39,285 bases of DNA, taken from the NCBI GenBank assembly GCA_945621435.1, contig CALZBR010000024.1, positions 1 to 39,285 of the forward strand. The letters run 5' to 3'. Below are positions 25,864 through 35,362 of the stretch, piece by piece. The DNA is from an uncultured Lachnospiraceae bacterium (GTDB lineage Bacteria; Bacillota; Clostridia; Lachnospirales; Lachnospiraceae). Positions within the stretch are counted from its first letter, which is position 1, and every line of letters starts with the position of its first letter. Both the position numbers and the translations under genes were made by a program. Below the pieces are notes generated by a model. That model saw only the letters and a list, made by a program, of their open reading frames with translations. It was not told the DNA's origin and searched no databases.

Positions 25864-26559
25864 ATGAAAAGTGTCTTAATATATAATAATCGTACCGGAA
25901 TTGCGGAGAAGCTTGAACCGCTTTTGAACAAGGAAGGATTCAGGATGCTTGTAACAGATAATGAACAGCAACTGATGCTTATGTTGCAGGCAGACAGCAT
26001 CCAACTGATTTTGCTTGATGTGGAATTGAACAATCAGAAATGGGATAAGGGAATTGAACAGGTTGCTGCACTTCGCCGCGTGAGCAGAATCCCTTTGATT
26101 GTGATATCTTCACAGTCCGCCGATACAGCAAAGATTATGGCATTGGAGGCGGGAGCGGACGACTATGTGACGGTGGAATGTAATCCTTTGGAATTATTTG
26201 CGAGAATCAAGGCTCAGATTCGAAGATATTTTCAGCTGATCGGTCTGTGTGAGGATATGAGTCGTATCTATAAGGTGGAGGGCTTGACAATCGATGATGT
26301 GCAGCGTACAGTGACGGCGGATGGCAGAAATGTGAGGCTGACTCCGATTGAATATAAAATACTGAAACTCCTTGTACAGAGAAAGGGAGAAGTTTTGTCT
26401 AACCGACAGATTTACGAGACAATCTGGAGAATGCAGCCTATAGGTGCTGACAATATCATTGCAGTGCATATCCGTCATATCAGAGAAAAGATAGAAAGTA
26501 ATCCCAGAAAGCCCAAGTATCTCAAGGCAGTCTGGGGGAATGGATATAAAGTGGGATGA
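25864..26559 (+). CDS. OmpR-type regulator with degenerate receiver domain
   Basis: This 231-residue protein has a receiver-like domain (1-120) and a winged-helix DNA-binding domain (about 135-230, with LTPIEYKILKLLVQRKGEVLS and DNIIAVHIRHIREKI). The phosphoacceptor position D52 remains, but the acidic pair that binds magnesium is replaced by N8-N9 (LIYNNR instead of the usual VDDE), and the conserved lysine of the TKP motif is V104 (DDYVTVECNP). Phosphorylation is therefore unlikely. No histidine kinase is adjacent. CGGAGG precedes the ATG; the frame is open earlier, inside the previous gene. Its stop overlaps the start of the TraX-family gene. Confidence 0.85.
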   Translation: MKSVLIYNNRTGIAEKLEPLLNKEGFRMLVTDNEQQLMLMLQADSIQLILLDVELNNQKWDKGIEQVAALRRVSRIPLIVISSQSADTAKIMALEAGADDYVTVECNPLELFARIKAQIRRYFQLIGLCEDMSRIYKVEGLTIDDVQRTVTADGRNVRLTPIEYKILKLLVQRKGEVLSNRQIYETIWRMQPIGADNIIAVHIRHIREKIESNPRKPKYLKAVWGNGYKVG

Positions 26560-27575
26560 AAGTAAAAAGAGGACTTTCCGGCAGTACACTAAAAATCATT
26601 GCAATCATTACTATGTTAATTGATCATATCGGTGCCGCTCTTTTGACCAGAATATTGATAAGCAGAGGCTTTTTGGGAAGAGCAGGTGTGGGGCAGACAA
26701 AGGATATTTTAGATGGATTTTTGAACAATGAAACCATGTATAGTCTGCTGGGTATCATGCGAATGATTGGACGGATGGGATTTCCGCTCTTTTGTTTTCT
26801 GCTTGTGGAAGGATTTCAAAAGACAGGGAACAGAAAGAAATATGTATTGCGTCTGGCGGGATTTGCCTTTCTTTCCGAGATTCCCTATGATTTGGCATTC
26901 TCCGGAAAAGTGATTGATCCTTCAAGCCAGAATGTCTACTTTACCTTGCTGCTGGGAATGCTTTTTATGTGTGTCTGTCAGTATCTGCCGGAGCTGAAGC
27001 TGCCGGAAATAGGGCGGTGGCTGGCTGTGGGTACAGGTATTGTGCTATTGCCTGCCTATTACCTGAACAGATATCCAACATTCCTGTGCAAGGTTGCGGA
27101 GCCGGTACTTGATCTGGGAGTAAAAATCGGATTGATACGGAGCAATATGGGAGCTTTTATTTTCCTAAGTATTTGTCTCTCAGCAATCCTTTTGCTCCTT
27201 TGGTTCCTATATCGGAAAATGGCGGGAAGAGAAGAAGCATGGGTCATTGGAGCGGGACTTGCACTCCTGACACTGGGAATGTATCTCGGAGATTTACTCA
27301 GAACAGATTATTCTGCAAGCGGTGTATTAACCATTGCGATCATGTACTTCCTGCGAAACAGTCATTTTTTATCCGGGCTTGGCGGATGTACGATGTTAAA
27401 TATTACGCATACCAATGAGATAACCGCTTATCTGGCATTGATTCCGATTGCATACTATAATGGGGAAAGAGGATTAAAGCTGAAGTATTTGTTTTATGTA
27501 TTTTATCCGGCTCATTTGTTGATCATATGGAGCATAGCGGAAATCATGGGGCTGGGAAGTATATCTGTGATTTAA
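26556..27575 (+). CDS. TraX family membrane protein
   Basis: This 339-residue protein has about nine membrane segments and the TraX-family opening LKIIAIITMLIDHIGA (12-27), with RMIGRMGFPLFCFLLVEGF further on. F-plasmid TraX acetylates pilin; chromosomal homologues in gut Clostridia have no known substrate but belong to the acyltransferase-like membrane proteins. It overlaps the regulator gene by 4 bases (ATGA), so the regulator and TraX are translated together and may form a functional pair. A strong terminator follows at 27654. Confidence 0.85.
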   Translation: MKVKRGLSGSTLKIIAIITMLIDHIGAALLTRILISRGFLGRAGVGQTKDILDGFLNNETMYSLLGIMRMIGRMGFPLFCFLLVEGFQKTGNRKKYVLRLAGFAFLSEIPYDLAFSGKVIDPSSQNVYFTLLLGMLFMCVCQYLPELKLPEIGRWLAVGTGIVLLPAYYLNRYPTFLCKVAEPVLDLGVKIGLIRSNMGAFIFLSICLSAILLLLWFLYRKMAGREEAWVIGAGLALLTLGMYLGDLLRTDYSASGVLTIAIMYFLRNSHFLSGLGGCTMLNITHTNEITAYLALIPIAYYNGERGLKLKYLFYVFYPAHLLIIWSIAEIMGLGSISVI

Positions 27576-27653
27576 AATATATCTGGGAATAGAGAACTAT
27601 GGAGTTCTTTATGTACTGAAACGATTGATAAAACAGAAAATACGGTTACATAC

Positions 27654-27699
27654 AAACAGGGAGGGCATCGGACGTATCGTCCGGTGCCCTCCCTGTTTT
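27654..27699. terminator. Long bidirectional terminator between traX-like and csp genes
   Basis: An almost perfect 21-base stem (27654-27674 with 27678-27698, one T-G pair) has a very short loop and ends in TTTT on the plus strand. It lies between converging genes and probably serves both. Confidence 0.88.
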
Positions 27700-27738
27700 C
27701 ATGCAGCTATGCTGCCTTGTGTTCGTTGTTCAGAGCTA

Positions 27739-27954
27739 TTAAGCTACTACAGTAACGTTGGTAGCACGAATCTTGCTGCTGTTAGCAGGATCACACTCTG
27801 TATCGAAAGTAACCTTCTGGCCTTCCTCAAGAGACTTGAAACCTTCAGCGTTGATAGCGGAGAAATGTACGAATACTTCCTCGCCGGTTGCATCGTTGGT
27901 GATGAAACCATAACCCTTCTGAGCGTTGAACCATTTAACTGTACCGTTGTTCAT
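27739..27954 (-). CDS. Cold-shock protein, CspA family
   Basis: This 71-residue single cold-shock domain binds single-stranded RNA and DNA and melts mRNA structure. RNP1 is KGYGFI (13-18) and RNP2 is VFVHF (27-31). TAGGAGGT precedes the ATG. A consensus promoter lies about 145 bases upstream, leaving a long A/T-rich leader of about 130 bases; long leaders are usual for cold-shock genes and often control their translation. Codon choice suggests high expression. Confidence 0.96.
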   Translation of the reverse strand: MNNGTVKWFNAQKGYGFITNDATGEEVFVHFSAINAEGFKSLEEGQKVTFDTECDPANSSKIRATNVTVVA

Positions 27955-28097
27955 TGTGGTACCTCCTAAAAAATAAAAATATGTTTGATTCTAAAATGTA
28001 GGGCAAAAAAATCACATATTTGTGTAAACCATCATCAAAGTAGCAATGACTTACAAAAATATGTGAGTTCAATGACTTTCATTTAGAATACAGGATA

Positions 28098-28127
28098 AGT
28101 ATAGCATTATTTTTTGCAAAATGTCAA
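28098..28127 (-). promoter_or_regulatory. Strong promoter of the cold-shock gene
   Basis: On the minus strand, TTGACA (28127-28122), 18 bases, and TATACT (28103-28098) preceded by TGC. The -35 hexamer lies inside the 5' end of the copA remnant's open frame, which runs the other way. Confidence 0.82.
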
Positions 28128-28134
28128 CAATTAT

Positions 28135-28683
28135 TTTCAAAATCCGAATATTGCAGCAACTGCTGTGAAACTGAGCAGAGCTGTGATCCGCAATATCAAG
28201 CAGAATTTGTTCTGGGCGTTCTTTTATAATGTGATAGGTATTCCCTTGGCGGCAGGCCTGTGGTATCCTATATTACAGATTAGATTAAATCCCATGTTTG
28301 GTGCTGCGGCAATGAGCTTAAGCAGTGTTTTTGTTGTGGGAAATGCGTTGCGGCTCAAGAGATTCCGGAGTGATTCTGAACACAGAAGAATAAAAAAAGG
28401 AAAGGCAGAAAAGGAGAAAGCTGTTGACAGAGAGGAAAGCACCGGGATAGAGGAAAGAGAGGGTAAGAACATGACAAGAGTTATATTGATTGAAGGAATG
28501 ATGTGCAGCCATTGCACCGGAAGAGTGCAGAAGGCATTGGAGGCATTGGAAGGAGTAGCTTCTGTTACCATGAATCTGGAACAGAAAAGTGCAACTGTGG
28601 AGCTGACGGATGAAGTGAGCGAGGCGAGCCTGATTTCGGCGGTGAAAGATGCGGGATATGAAGTGACTGCCGTGAGAGGATAA
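28135..28683 (+). pseudogene. copA: 5'-truncated copper P-type ATPase with C-terminal HMA domain
   Basis: The open frame (from a TTG at 28114) encodes only the end of a CopA-type ATPase: [19 protein letters not shown] (about residues 25-43), two last membrane helices with [15 protein letters not shown] and a closing NALRLKRF. A charged linker follows and then a complete heavy-metal-associated domain with the copper-binding MMCSHC (CxxC). The remaining roughly 600 residues (phosphorylation DKTGT, actuator and ATP-binding domains) are absent; upstream DNA is the cold-shock gene's promoter and no ribosome binding site is present. The ATG at 28471, behind GAGAGAGGG, could still yield a 70-residue CopZ-like chaperone from the HMA part alone. 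Confidence 0.8.
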
Positions 28684-28723
28684 GATATTTTATTTCTTTC
28701 AGAGAAAATTTATGTTTTTTTTA

Positions 28724-28751
28724 TTGTATTTAAAAGGACTTGTGTTATAGT
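28724..28751 (+). promoter_or_regulatory. Promoter for clpB
   Basis: TTGTAT at 28724-28729, 16 bases, and TATAGT at 28746-28751 with a TG extension. No CIRCE element or CtsR heptad repeat was recognised around it. Confidence 0.5.
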
Positions 28752-28822
28752 TGTAATAGAACAATAAACAATTCGTTGATATAATGAATCGTTCGTAAGG
28801 ACAAAGGAAGGGTGGGATCATT

Positions 28823-31405
28823 ATGAATATCAGCAAATTTACACAGAAGTCAATGCAGGCAGTGGAGGGCTGCGAGAGGCTTGCCTACGAGTATGGGAAT
28901 CAGGAGATTGAGCAGGAGCACCTTCTGTACAGTCTTTTGACCCTGGATGACAGTCTGATCCTCAAACTGATTGAGAAGATGGAGATTCAGAAGGAACACT
29001 TTGTGGACAGAGTGGAAAAGGCGATTCAAAAGCGGCCTAAGGTGCAGGGAGGCAAGGTATATATCGGAGAGAACCTGAACAAGGTGCTCATCAGTGCGGA
29101 GGATGAGGCAAAGCAGTTAGGAGATGAATATGTCTCTGTAGAGCATTTATTTCTCTCTATGCTGAAGAATCCCAATCGGGAGATTGCTCAGATCTGGAAG
29201 GAGTATGGTATTACCAGGGAGAGATTCCTGCAGGCTCTTTCCACGGTACGGGGGAATCAGAGGGTGACCAGCGACAACCCGGAGGCCACCTATGATACTC
29301 TGGAAAAATACGGCCAGGAGCTGGTGGAGAAGGCCAGAAATCAAAAGCTGGATCCGGTCATCGGCAGAGACAGTGAGATCAGAAATATCATCCGGATTCT
29401 ATCCAGAAAGACCAAGAACAATCCGGTTATCATCGGTGAGCCCGGAGTTGGTAAGACAGCGGTAGTCGAGGGGCTTGCCCAGCGTATTGTGAGAGGGGAT
29501 GTACCGGAGGCACTGAGAGACAAGAAGATTTTTGCCCTGGATATGGGCGCTCTGGTGGCAGGTGCAAAGTACCGGGGTGAATTTGAGGAGCGTCTGAAGG
29601 CAGTATTGGATGATGTGAAGAGCAGTGACGGACAGATCATTCTGTTTATCGATGAGCTGCACACCATTGTGGGAGCCGGTAAGACTGACGGAGCGTTGGA
29701 TGCAGGAAATATGCTGAAGCCCATGCTGGCCAGAGGAGAGCTGCATTGTATCGGCGCCACCACTCTGGATGAATACAGACAGTATATTGAAAAGGATGCG
29801 GCGCTGGAGAGACGTTTCCAGCCTGTTATGGTGGATGAACCTACGGTGGAAGACACCATCTCCATTCTGCGGGGACTGAAAGAGCGCTATGAGGTATATC
29901 ATGGTGTAAAAATCATGGACAACGCTCTGGTGAGCGCGGCTGTACTTTCCAATCGTTATATTTCCGACAGGTTTTTACCGGATAAAGCCATTGACTTGGT
30001 GGACGAGGCCTGTGCGCTGATTAAGACCGAACTGGATTCCATGCCCACAGAGCTGGATGAGCTGCAGCGCAGGATTATGCAGATGGAGATTGAGGAGGCT
30101 GCCCTGAAGAAGGAGGATGACCGTCTCAGTCAAGAGAGACTGGCCAACCTGCAGAAGGAGCTGGCAGAGCAGAAGGAAGCCTTTGCCGGTATGAAAGCCC
30201 AGTGGGATAACGAGAAGGCTTCCGTGGATAAGCTTTCGAAACTCCGGGAAGAGATTGACAGTGTGAACAGTGAGATTCAGATTGCCCAGAGAGAAGGGAA
30301 CCTGGAGAAGGCAGCGGAATTGAGCTACGGCAGATTGCCGGCGTTGAAGAAGCAGCTGGAGCAGGCGGAGGAAAAGGTCGGCTCCGACGATTTGTCTCTG
30401 GTTCATGAGAAGGTATCTGATGAGGAAATCGCCAGAATCGTCTCCAGATGGACGGGAATCCCTGTAGCAAAGCTGACGGAGAGCGAGCGCAACAAGACCC
30501 TGCATCTGGATCAGGAGCTGCATAAGAGAGTGGTGGGACAGGATGAGGGTGTCACCAAGGTGACAGAGGCAATCATCCGCTCCAAGGCAGGTATCAAGGA
30601 TCCCTCCAAGCCCATCGGTTCCTTCCTGTTCCTGGGACCCACCGGTGTGGGCAAGACAGAGCTGGCGAAGTCTTTGGCAGCAGCCCTGTTCGACGATGAG
30701 AACAATATGGTCCGTATCGATATGAGCGAATATATGGAGAAACACTCTGTCTCCAGACTGATCGGAGCGCCTCCCGGATATGTGGGATATGAGGAAGGCG
30801 GACAGTTGACTGAAGCAGTCAGAAGAAAACCCTACTGTGTTGTCCTCTTTGATGAGATTGAAAAGGCTCATCCCGATGTGTTTAATGTGCTGTTGCAGGT
30901 GTTGGATGATGGTCGCGTGACGGATTCCCAGGGCAGAACCGTGGACTTCAAGAACACCATTCTGATTATGACCTCCAATATCGGCGCCAGCTATCTGCTG
31001 GATGGTATTGATGAAAACGGACAGATCAACAAGGAAGCGGAAGAGGCTGTAATGGGAGATTTGAGAGCTCATTTCAGACCGGAGTTCCTGAATCGTCTGG
31101 ATGAGACCATTCTGTTCAAGCCATTGACCAAGGATAATATCGGAGGTATTATCCGGTTGATTATCGCAGAGCTGAACCGTCGTCTGGACGACAGAGATTT
31201 GACACTGGAATTGTCCGAGGCAGCTATCGGGTATATTGTGGAACATGCTTATGACCCTGTCTATGGTGCCAGACCTTTGAAGAGATATATCCAGAAGTAC
31301 GTGGAAACCATGGTGGCAAAGCTGATTCTGGAGGACAAGGTTGAAAATGGAGATACCATTCTCATTGATGTACAGAATGAGGAATTAACTGCTGTGGTCA
31401 AATAA
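28823..31405 (+). CDS. clpB: ATP-dependent chaperone ClpB
   Basis: This 860-residue Hsp100 disaggregase resolves protein aggregates with DnaK. The N-terminal Clp repeat domain covers 1-150. The first ATPase has Walker A GEPGVGKT (205-212), and the second has GPTGVGKT (605-612). Between them lies the long coiled-coil middle domain (about 405-520) that distinguishes ClpB from ClpA and ClpC. Full length, no interruption. GGAAGGGTGG precedes the ATG. Confidence 0.98.
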   Translation: MNISKFTQKSMQAVEGCERLAYEYGNQEIEQEHLLYSLLTLDDSLILKLIEKMEIQKEHFVDRVEKAIQKRPKVQGGKVYIGENLNKVLISAEDEAKQLGDEYVSVEHLFLSMLKNPNREIAQIWKEYGITRERFLQALSTVRGNQRVTSDNPEATYDTLEKYGQELVEKARNQKLDPVIGRDSEIRNIIRILSRKTKNNPVIIGEPGVGKTAVVEGLAQRIVRGDVPEALRDKKIFALDMGALVAGAKYRGEFEERLKAVLDDVKSSDGQIILFIDELHTIVGAGKTDGALDAGNMLKPMLARGELHCIGATTLDEYRQYIEKDAALERRFQPVMVDEPTVEDTISILRGLKERYEVYHGVKIMDNALVSAAVLSNRYISDRFLPDKAIDLVDEACALIKTELDSMPTELDELQRRIMQMEIEEAALKKEDDRLSQERLANLQKELAEQKEAFAGMKAQWDNEKASVDKLSKLREEIDSVNSEIQIAQREGNLEKAAELSYGRLPALKKQLEQAEEKVGSDDLSLVHEKVSDEEIARIVSRWTGIPVAKLTESERNKTLHLDQELHKRVVGQDEGVTKVTEAIIRSKAGIKDPSKPIGSFLFLGPTGVGKTELAKSLAAALFDDENNMVRIDMSEYMEKHSVSRLIGAPPGYVGYEEGGQLTEAVRRKPYCVVLFDEIEKAHPDVFNVLLQVLDDGRVTDSQGRTVDFKNTILIMTSNIGASYLLDGIDENGQINKEAEEAVMGDLRAHFRPEFLNRLDETILFKPLTKDNIGGIIRLIIAELNRRLDDRDLTLELSEAAIGYIVEHAYDPVYGARPLKRYIQKYVETMVAKLILEDKVENGDTILIDVQNEELTAVVK

Positions 31406-31500
31406 CATATTCCCGCCGGATGAATACAGCAGATGATATGCTGATGCAGATTCATAGGAATAAAAGAATACTATTGTGTCCGGAAAGGAGGAGCTTGTGT

Positions 31501-31674
31501 ATGATTCCCAAGGATCCGGTGATGCTCCTGAGTTTTGTCAATCTCAAACTGAGAGACTACTATGACAGTCTGGAAAAGCTTTGTGAAGATCTGGATATAG
31601 ATCAGTCAGAGCTGGAAGATAAATTAGCATCCATCGACTACCACTATCATAAGGAGCAAAACAAGTTTGTGTAA
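31501..31674 (+). CDS. DUF4250 domain protein
   Basis: This 57-residue protein matches the DUF4250 family of Clostridia: MIPKDPVMLLSFVNLKLRDYY at the start and a helical C-terminal part with EDLDIDQSELEDKL. Its function is unknown. AAAGGAGGAG precedes the ATG; the frame is open from 31420 but no ribosome site supports an earlier start. Its 3' end carries the ribosome binding site and start codon of the next gene, so the two are translationally coupled. Confidence 0.85.
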   Translation: MIPKDPVMLLSFVNLKLRDYYDSLEKLCEDLDIDQSELEDKLASIDYHYHKEQNKFV

Positions 31675-32917
31675 CATAGAAAAGCAAAAGAAGGGTCTTC
31701 GTTGCAGAGTCTGTACCGGATGTGGTTTGTGTCCCGGAGTTCTGCGCCCGGAGGTAAAAGAACAAAAAATTCATGTGCTGGCGGATCTGCCGGGAGAGGG
31801 ACAGGGGGAGCTTCCCTCTGCCCATGGAACGAGACTGGCTGTGGCGGATATTGGTACTACCACCATAGCCATGCTGTTATATGATACTGAAGGCAGGGTG
31901 GAGGCAAGACATGTGACTGTAAATCCCCAGGTAAAGTACGGCGCGGATGTGATTTCCAGAATCCATGCAGCACAGGAGCCGCAGTGCGCAAGGGATTTGC
32001 ATGACCTGGTACGGAAAGAACTGGAGAAGGGGCTGCAACGGTTTCGGGACATGCTTTCCACAGGAGAGAAGTTACAGCTTATCATTGCTGCCAATACCAC
32101 AATGACTTATCTGATGATGGGATGGGACACGTCTGAGCTGGGACGTGCCCCTTTTCGTGCAACCAGGCTTCAGGCGGTAGAGACTACCTTGGGCGAGGTA
32201 CCATGCTATATCATGCCGGGGATGTCTGCTTTTGTGGGAGGAGATATCACCTCCGGTATGTATGCCTGTGGTATGGACAGTGAGGAAGAAATCACTCTGT
32301 TTATTGACCTTGGAACCAACGGAGAGCTGGCGCTGGGCAGTAAAAATAAGCGGATTGCCTGTGCCACGGCTGCCGGCCCCGCATTTGAGGGAGGAGTCAA
32401 CCGAGGAATCTGGGGAGCAGATATGATCCATCTTCTCGCTGCCTTGAGACGGGAGAAGCTTCTGGATGAAACAGGGCTTCTGGAGGAGAAATACTTTGAA
32501 TCCGGCGTCCGCGCCGGCAATGTTCTTATCACCGAGAGTGCAGTGAGAAGTGTGCAGCTGGCAAAGGCAGCCATCGCAGCGGGGATTAAAACCTTGCTTG
32601 ACAGATACGGAATCAAAGGGGAGGCTGTAGACCGCGTGGTGCTGGCCGGAGGCTTTGGCTATTATCTGAATCCCGCTGATGCGGCTGAAATCGGGCTGCT
32701 GCCCCGGACTCTGGCAGCAAAGGCCTGTGCCGGCGGCAATACCGCCTTAAGGGGGGCACTGAAAGCGGGGCGGATGCTGTTGAAGAATCAGGGAGATTTG
32801 GAACTACAACAGCAATTAATAGAACTGGTGGAGGGAACGGAATGCATTAACCTTGCGGAGGAACCCGGCTTCAATGAATGTTATCTGTCCTCCATGAATC
32901 TGGAAGAGTATGAATAA
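31667..32917 (+). CDS. RACo-like ASKHA ATPase with four-cysteine N-terminus
   Basis: This 416-residue protein has the actin-like ATPase core of the corrinoid activator RACo (DUF4445): DIGTTT (61-66), NTTMTYLMMG (143-152), IDLGTNGE (213-220) and LAGGFGYYLNPADAAEIG. RACo reduces and re-activates corrinoid iron-sulfur proteins. The usual N-terminal 2Fe-2S ferredoxin domain is missing; instead residues 13-22 read CRVCTGCGLC, a CX2CX2CX2C cluster that could hold a 4Fe-4S centre. The start is TTG, 10 bases after AAGGAG at 31651-31656, inside the DUF4250 gene (8-base overlap). No corrinoid protein or methyltransferase gene is nearby. Confidence 0.82.
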   Translation: MCNIEKQKKGLRCRVCTGCGLCPGVLRPEVKEQKIHVLADLPGEGQGELPSAHGTRLAVADIGTTTIAMLLYDTEGRVEARHVTVNPQVKYGADVISRIHAAQEPQCARDLHDLVRKELEKGLQRFRDMLSTGEKLQLIIAANTTMTYLMMGWDTSELGRAPFRATRLQAVETTLGEVPCYIMPGMSAFVGGDITSGMYACGMDSEEEITLFIDLGTNGELALGSKNKRIACATAAGPAFEGGVNRGIWGADMIHLLAALRREKLLDETGLLEEKYFESGVRAGNVLITESAVRSVQLAKAAIAAGIKTLLDRYGIKGEAVDRVVLAGGFGYYLNPADAAEIGLLPRTLAAKACAGGNTALRGALKAGRMLLKNQGDLELQQQLIELVEGTECINLAEEPGFNECYLSSMNLEEYE

Positions 32918-32988
32918 AGGAAGCCTACTGAATAAGTTCACCTGCCCGCGCATATAGTTTAGAAACTGCGTGAATCGAGGCAGAGAAT

Positions 32989-33666
32989 ATGAAGAAACTG
33001 ATGACAGCAATCCTGGTATTTGATTTGATGGCGGGATTGCTGTTTTTGGGTCTGTGGGAGAGCAGTAAGCAGGCAATCATGGTCAGCAGCAATAATGTCG
33101 AAAATGATAATCTCAAGAAGATAGCCATCACCTTTGACGATGGTCCTCATCCCTCCTATACGGAACAGCTTCTGGACGGTCTGAAGGAACGGGGGGTACA
33201 TGCCACCTTCTTTGTCACGGGAGAGCATGCCGGACTGCACCCGGAGATCATTAAGAGAATGCAGAACGAGGGACATTTGATTGGCAATCATACCTACAGC
33301 CATATTCAGCTGACCAAGAACAATAGAGAGGATTTCAAGGAGGAATTGATCATGACCAATAAGGTCATAAAGGAGATTACCGGAGAGGAGGTACAATATG
33401 TGCGTCCTCCCTACGGCTCCTGGGACAAGAGCTTTGAGAAGGAACTGAACATGTTTCCGGTACTGTGGACCGTAGACCCCCTTGACTGGAGCTCCAAGAA
33501 TGTGACCGGTATCACCCGAAAGATAGTTACCAATACAAAGGAAAACGATATTATTCTCATGCATGATTACTTTGAAACTTCGGTGACAGCAGCTTTAAAG
33601 GCCATAGATGAGCTACAGGGAAAAGGGTATACCTTCGTGACGGTGGATGAAATCTTATTTGATTAG
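32989..33666 (+). CDS. Secreted or anchored polysaccharide deacetylase
   Basis: This 225-residue CE4 esterase has an N-terminal hydrophobic segment (about 5-23) that serves as signal or anchor, then the NodB domain with all five motifs: TFDDGPH (48-54), HTYSH (101-105), RPPYGSWD (139-146), DPLDWSS (163-169) and ILMHD (189-193). It probably deacetylates N-acetyl sugars of peptidoglycan or another surface polymer. It is more canonical than the deacetylase at 7838. The ribosome site is weak. Its stop codon overlaps the stop of the converging gene. Confidence 0.92.
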   Translation: MKKLMTAILVFDLMAGLLFLGLWESSKQAIMVSSNNVENDNLKKIAITFDDGPHPSYTEQLLDGLKERGVHATFFVTGEHAGLHPEIIKRMQNEGHLIGNHTYSHIQLTKNNREDFKEELIMTNKVIKEITGEEVQYVRPPYGSWDKSFEKELNMFPVLWTVDPLDWSSKNVTGITRKIVTNTKENDIILMHDYFETSVTAALKAIDELQGKGYTFVTVDEILFD

Positions 33667-35360
33667 TATGAGTAATACATAACGTCATAAATACCACCGA
33701 TTGAAGTATTGATCTGATCGATTAAAACCGGTTCATTACCGGTCAGATACCGGTAGTATCCGAGAATGGCTTCGACATTGGGATTATTCTCAGAGTTTAT
33801 GACCAGATATATTCCGTCCTGTGAAGATACAAATTCAGTTACATGGCGGCGGACAGACGGAAGAGCAGCAAACCAACCACCGCTTATGATGTAGTTGCCG
33901 GGGCGATAGATGTCAGTTTCAAAGGCACTTCCCTTATAGTAGGAAACAGATGTTGAATCCAAGATAAAATGATAGTTTTCGTGTTCCCGACAATAATCAA
34001 TGATTTCCCGGAGACCATTCATATATATTTGCTGTCCTTCATTTATTTCGTGAATATAGCGATACTGTTGTCTGGCAGATGAAAATCCGAAGAACAGTGA
34101 AGACAACAGAATAGCGGAGGATATCATGTATTTTACCCAAGAGCGTAAATCCAATTGAGCAAGATTATAGAATAGAAGCGACAAAAGTATTATGGTTTCA
34201 CAAAAAAACAATGGAATGGATACTCTGTTCAACACACGCCCGCGATAAAACAGGAAACCCCACACAACGAGCTTTCCACACTCCATTCCAATGACCCCGC
34301 ATATGGTTGGAAGATCCTTTGTGTATATGGCGAGGATTAGGATAGTAATCAGAAACAACAGGGACAGTTTGTTGATACCCCATGGTTGCTCCTTAGTATA
34401 CAGACTGATAAGACCGCTAAAAATGTTCTTTATTTGATATGGTTGTCGTTCTGAAACATATTGGACAATTTCTTTCTGGCAATCTACGGATATATCATAG
34501 GAGATGGTATTATAATTCAGATAACCGTCGTACATTTCTCTTGAAACATTGTGTTTTTGCAAAATGTCGGCTATTTCATCGTAGGCTGGTATTTGGTGGT
34601 AATCAAAAAGAAGCGCTCGATCCTGACTGAAATGTTGAAATTCGTTTAGGGCGCTTCCCTTATACCCACCGATCAGGGTTCCCATAAACTCAAGTAAAAG
34701 TGTGATTACTATCCAGCCACACACACAACCGTATTTTTGAAGTTTGTCCTTCACATTATATTTTTTCATCAGAAAAAGCAGACAAAAATAAGTACCAAAT
34801 CCGATTGGCTGTACCAAAAGCATAGCTTCTTTTCTCCAAAGAACTGCCAAAATTTCACAAATAAAAAACTTTATGAAACAGTGTTTTTGATCCCGGTCCA
34901 GGATTAAGCAGGCATATCCTACGGAGGCAATGAAAATGGTTGCAGAAGTAAATTGTATTTGTCCCAACAGATACCAGAATGATATACATGTAATACCACC
35001 AAGAATGGTAGCCCCTGTCATTTCCAGGTATGTCTTGCATTTTGCGTAAAGGCTGTCCAACAGCACCCAATAGCCAAAGAGATACAGCCCGGTCAGGAAC
35101 AGTCCATACCAAGGTAATTTGTTTGATAATCTGTAAAGAAATGCAAAAGGAGCAGAAAGAATATAGTTTATATGAAACACAACTGCATCCGGCTGTCCGG
35201 TGATGACACCGGATAATAAAGAATTGATATAGCGGTCATCATTGGTTTCAAAATAAATACCGCTTTTATACCAAATCAAAAAAACAAACAGCATAGAAAC
35301 GATAAATGCAACTGCATACTGTATTTTTCTGTTTATCTTATCTATTTGTTTACAGTCCAT
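33663..35360 (-). CDS. Multi-spanning membrane protein, possibly GT-C type glycosyltransferase
   Basis: This 565-residue protein has about ten membrane segments, from about residue 15 to 405, and a C-terminal extracytoplasmic part of about 130 residues. An early external loop reads YFETNDDRYINSLLSG (32-47), the acidic first loop typical of GT-C glycosyltransferases, followed by repeated pairs of helices. No family was recognised with certainty. AGGAGA precedes the ATG and lies at the end of the upstream DUF6020-type gene, only 2 bases away, so the two form an operon. The region is visibly richer in A and T than its neighbours. Confidence 0.6.
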   Translation of the reverse strand: MDCKQIDKINRKIQYAVAFIVSMLFVFLIWYKSGIYFETNDDRYINSLLSGVITGQPDAVVFHINYILSAPFAFLYRLSNKLPWYGLFLTGLYLFGYWVLLDSLYAKCKTYLEMTGATILGGITCISFWYLLGQIQFTSATIFIASVGYACLILDRDQKHCFIKFFICEILAVLWRKEAMLLVQPIGFGTYFCLLFLMKKYNVKDKLQKYGCVCGWIVITLLLEFMGTLIGGYKGSALNEFQHFSQDRALLFDYHQIPAYDEIADILQKHNVSREMYDGYLNYNTISYDISVDCQKEIVQYVSERQPYQIKNIFSGLISLYTKEQPWGINKLSLLFLITILILAIYTKDLPTICGVIGMECGKLVVWGFLFYRGRVLNRVSIPLFFCETIILLSLLFYNLAQLDLRSWVKYMISSAILLSSLFFGFSSARQQYRYIHEINEGQQIYMNGLREIIDYCREHENYHFILDSTSVSYYKGSAFETDIYRPGNYIISGGWFAALPSVRRHVTEFVSSQDGIYLVINSENNPNVEAILGYYRYLTGNEPVLIDQINTSIGGIYDVMYYSY

Positions 35361-35362
35361 CT

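Noticed and set aside
28752..28822. Possible heat-shock operator (CIRCE or CtsR) before clpB
   Set aside because: Inverted fragments such as TTCGTTGATATAATGAATCG do not match the CIRCE dyad or the CtsR heptad repeat.
29975..31246. A 423-codon open frame opposite clpB
   Set aside because: Shadow of a well-conserved gene; composition is rich in Leu, His and Gln as expected for reverse-frame translation.
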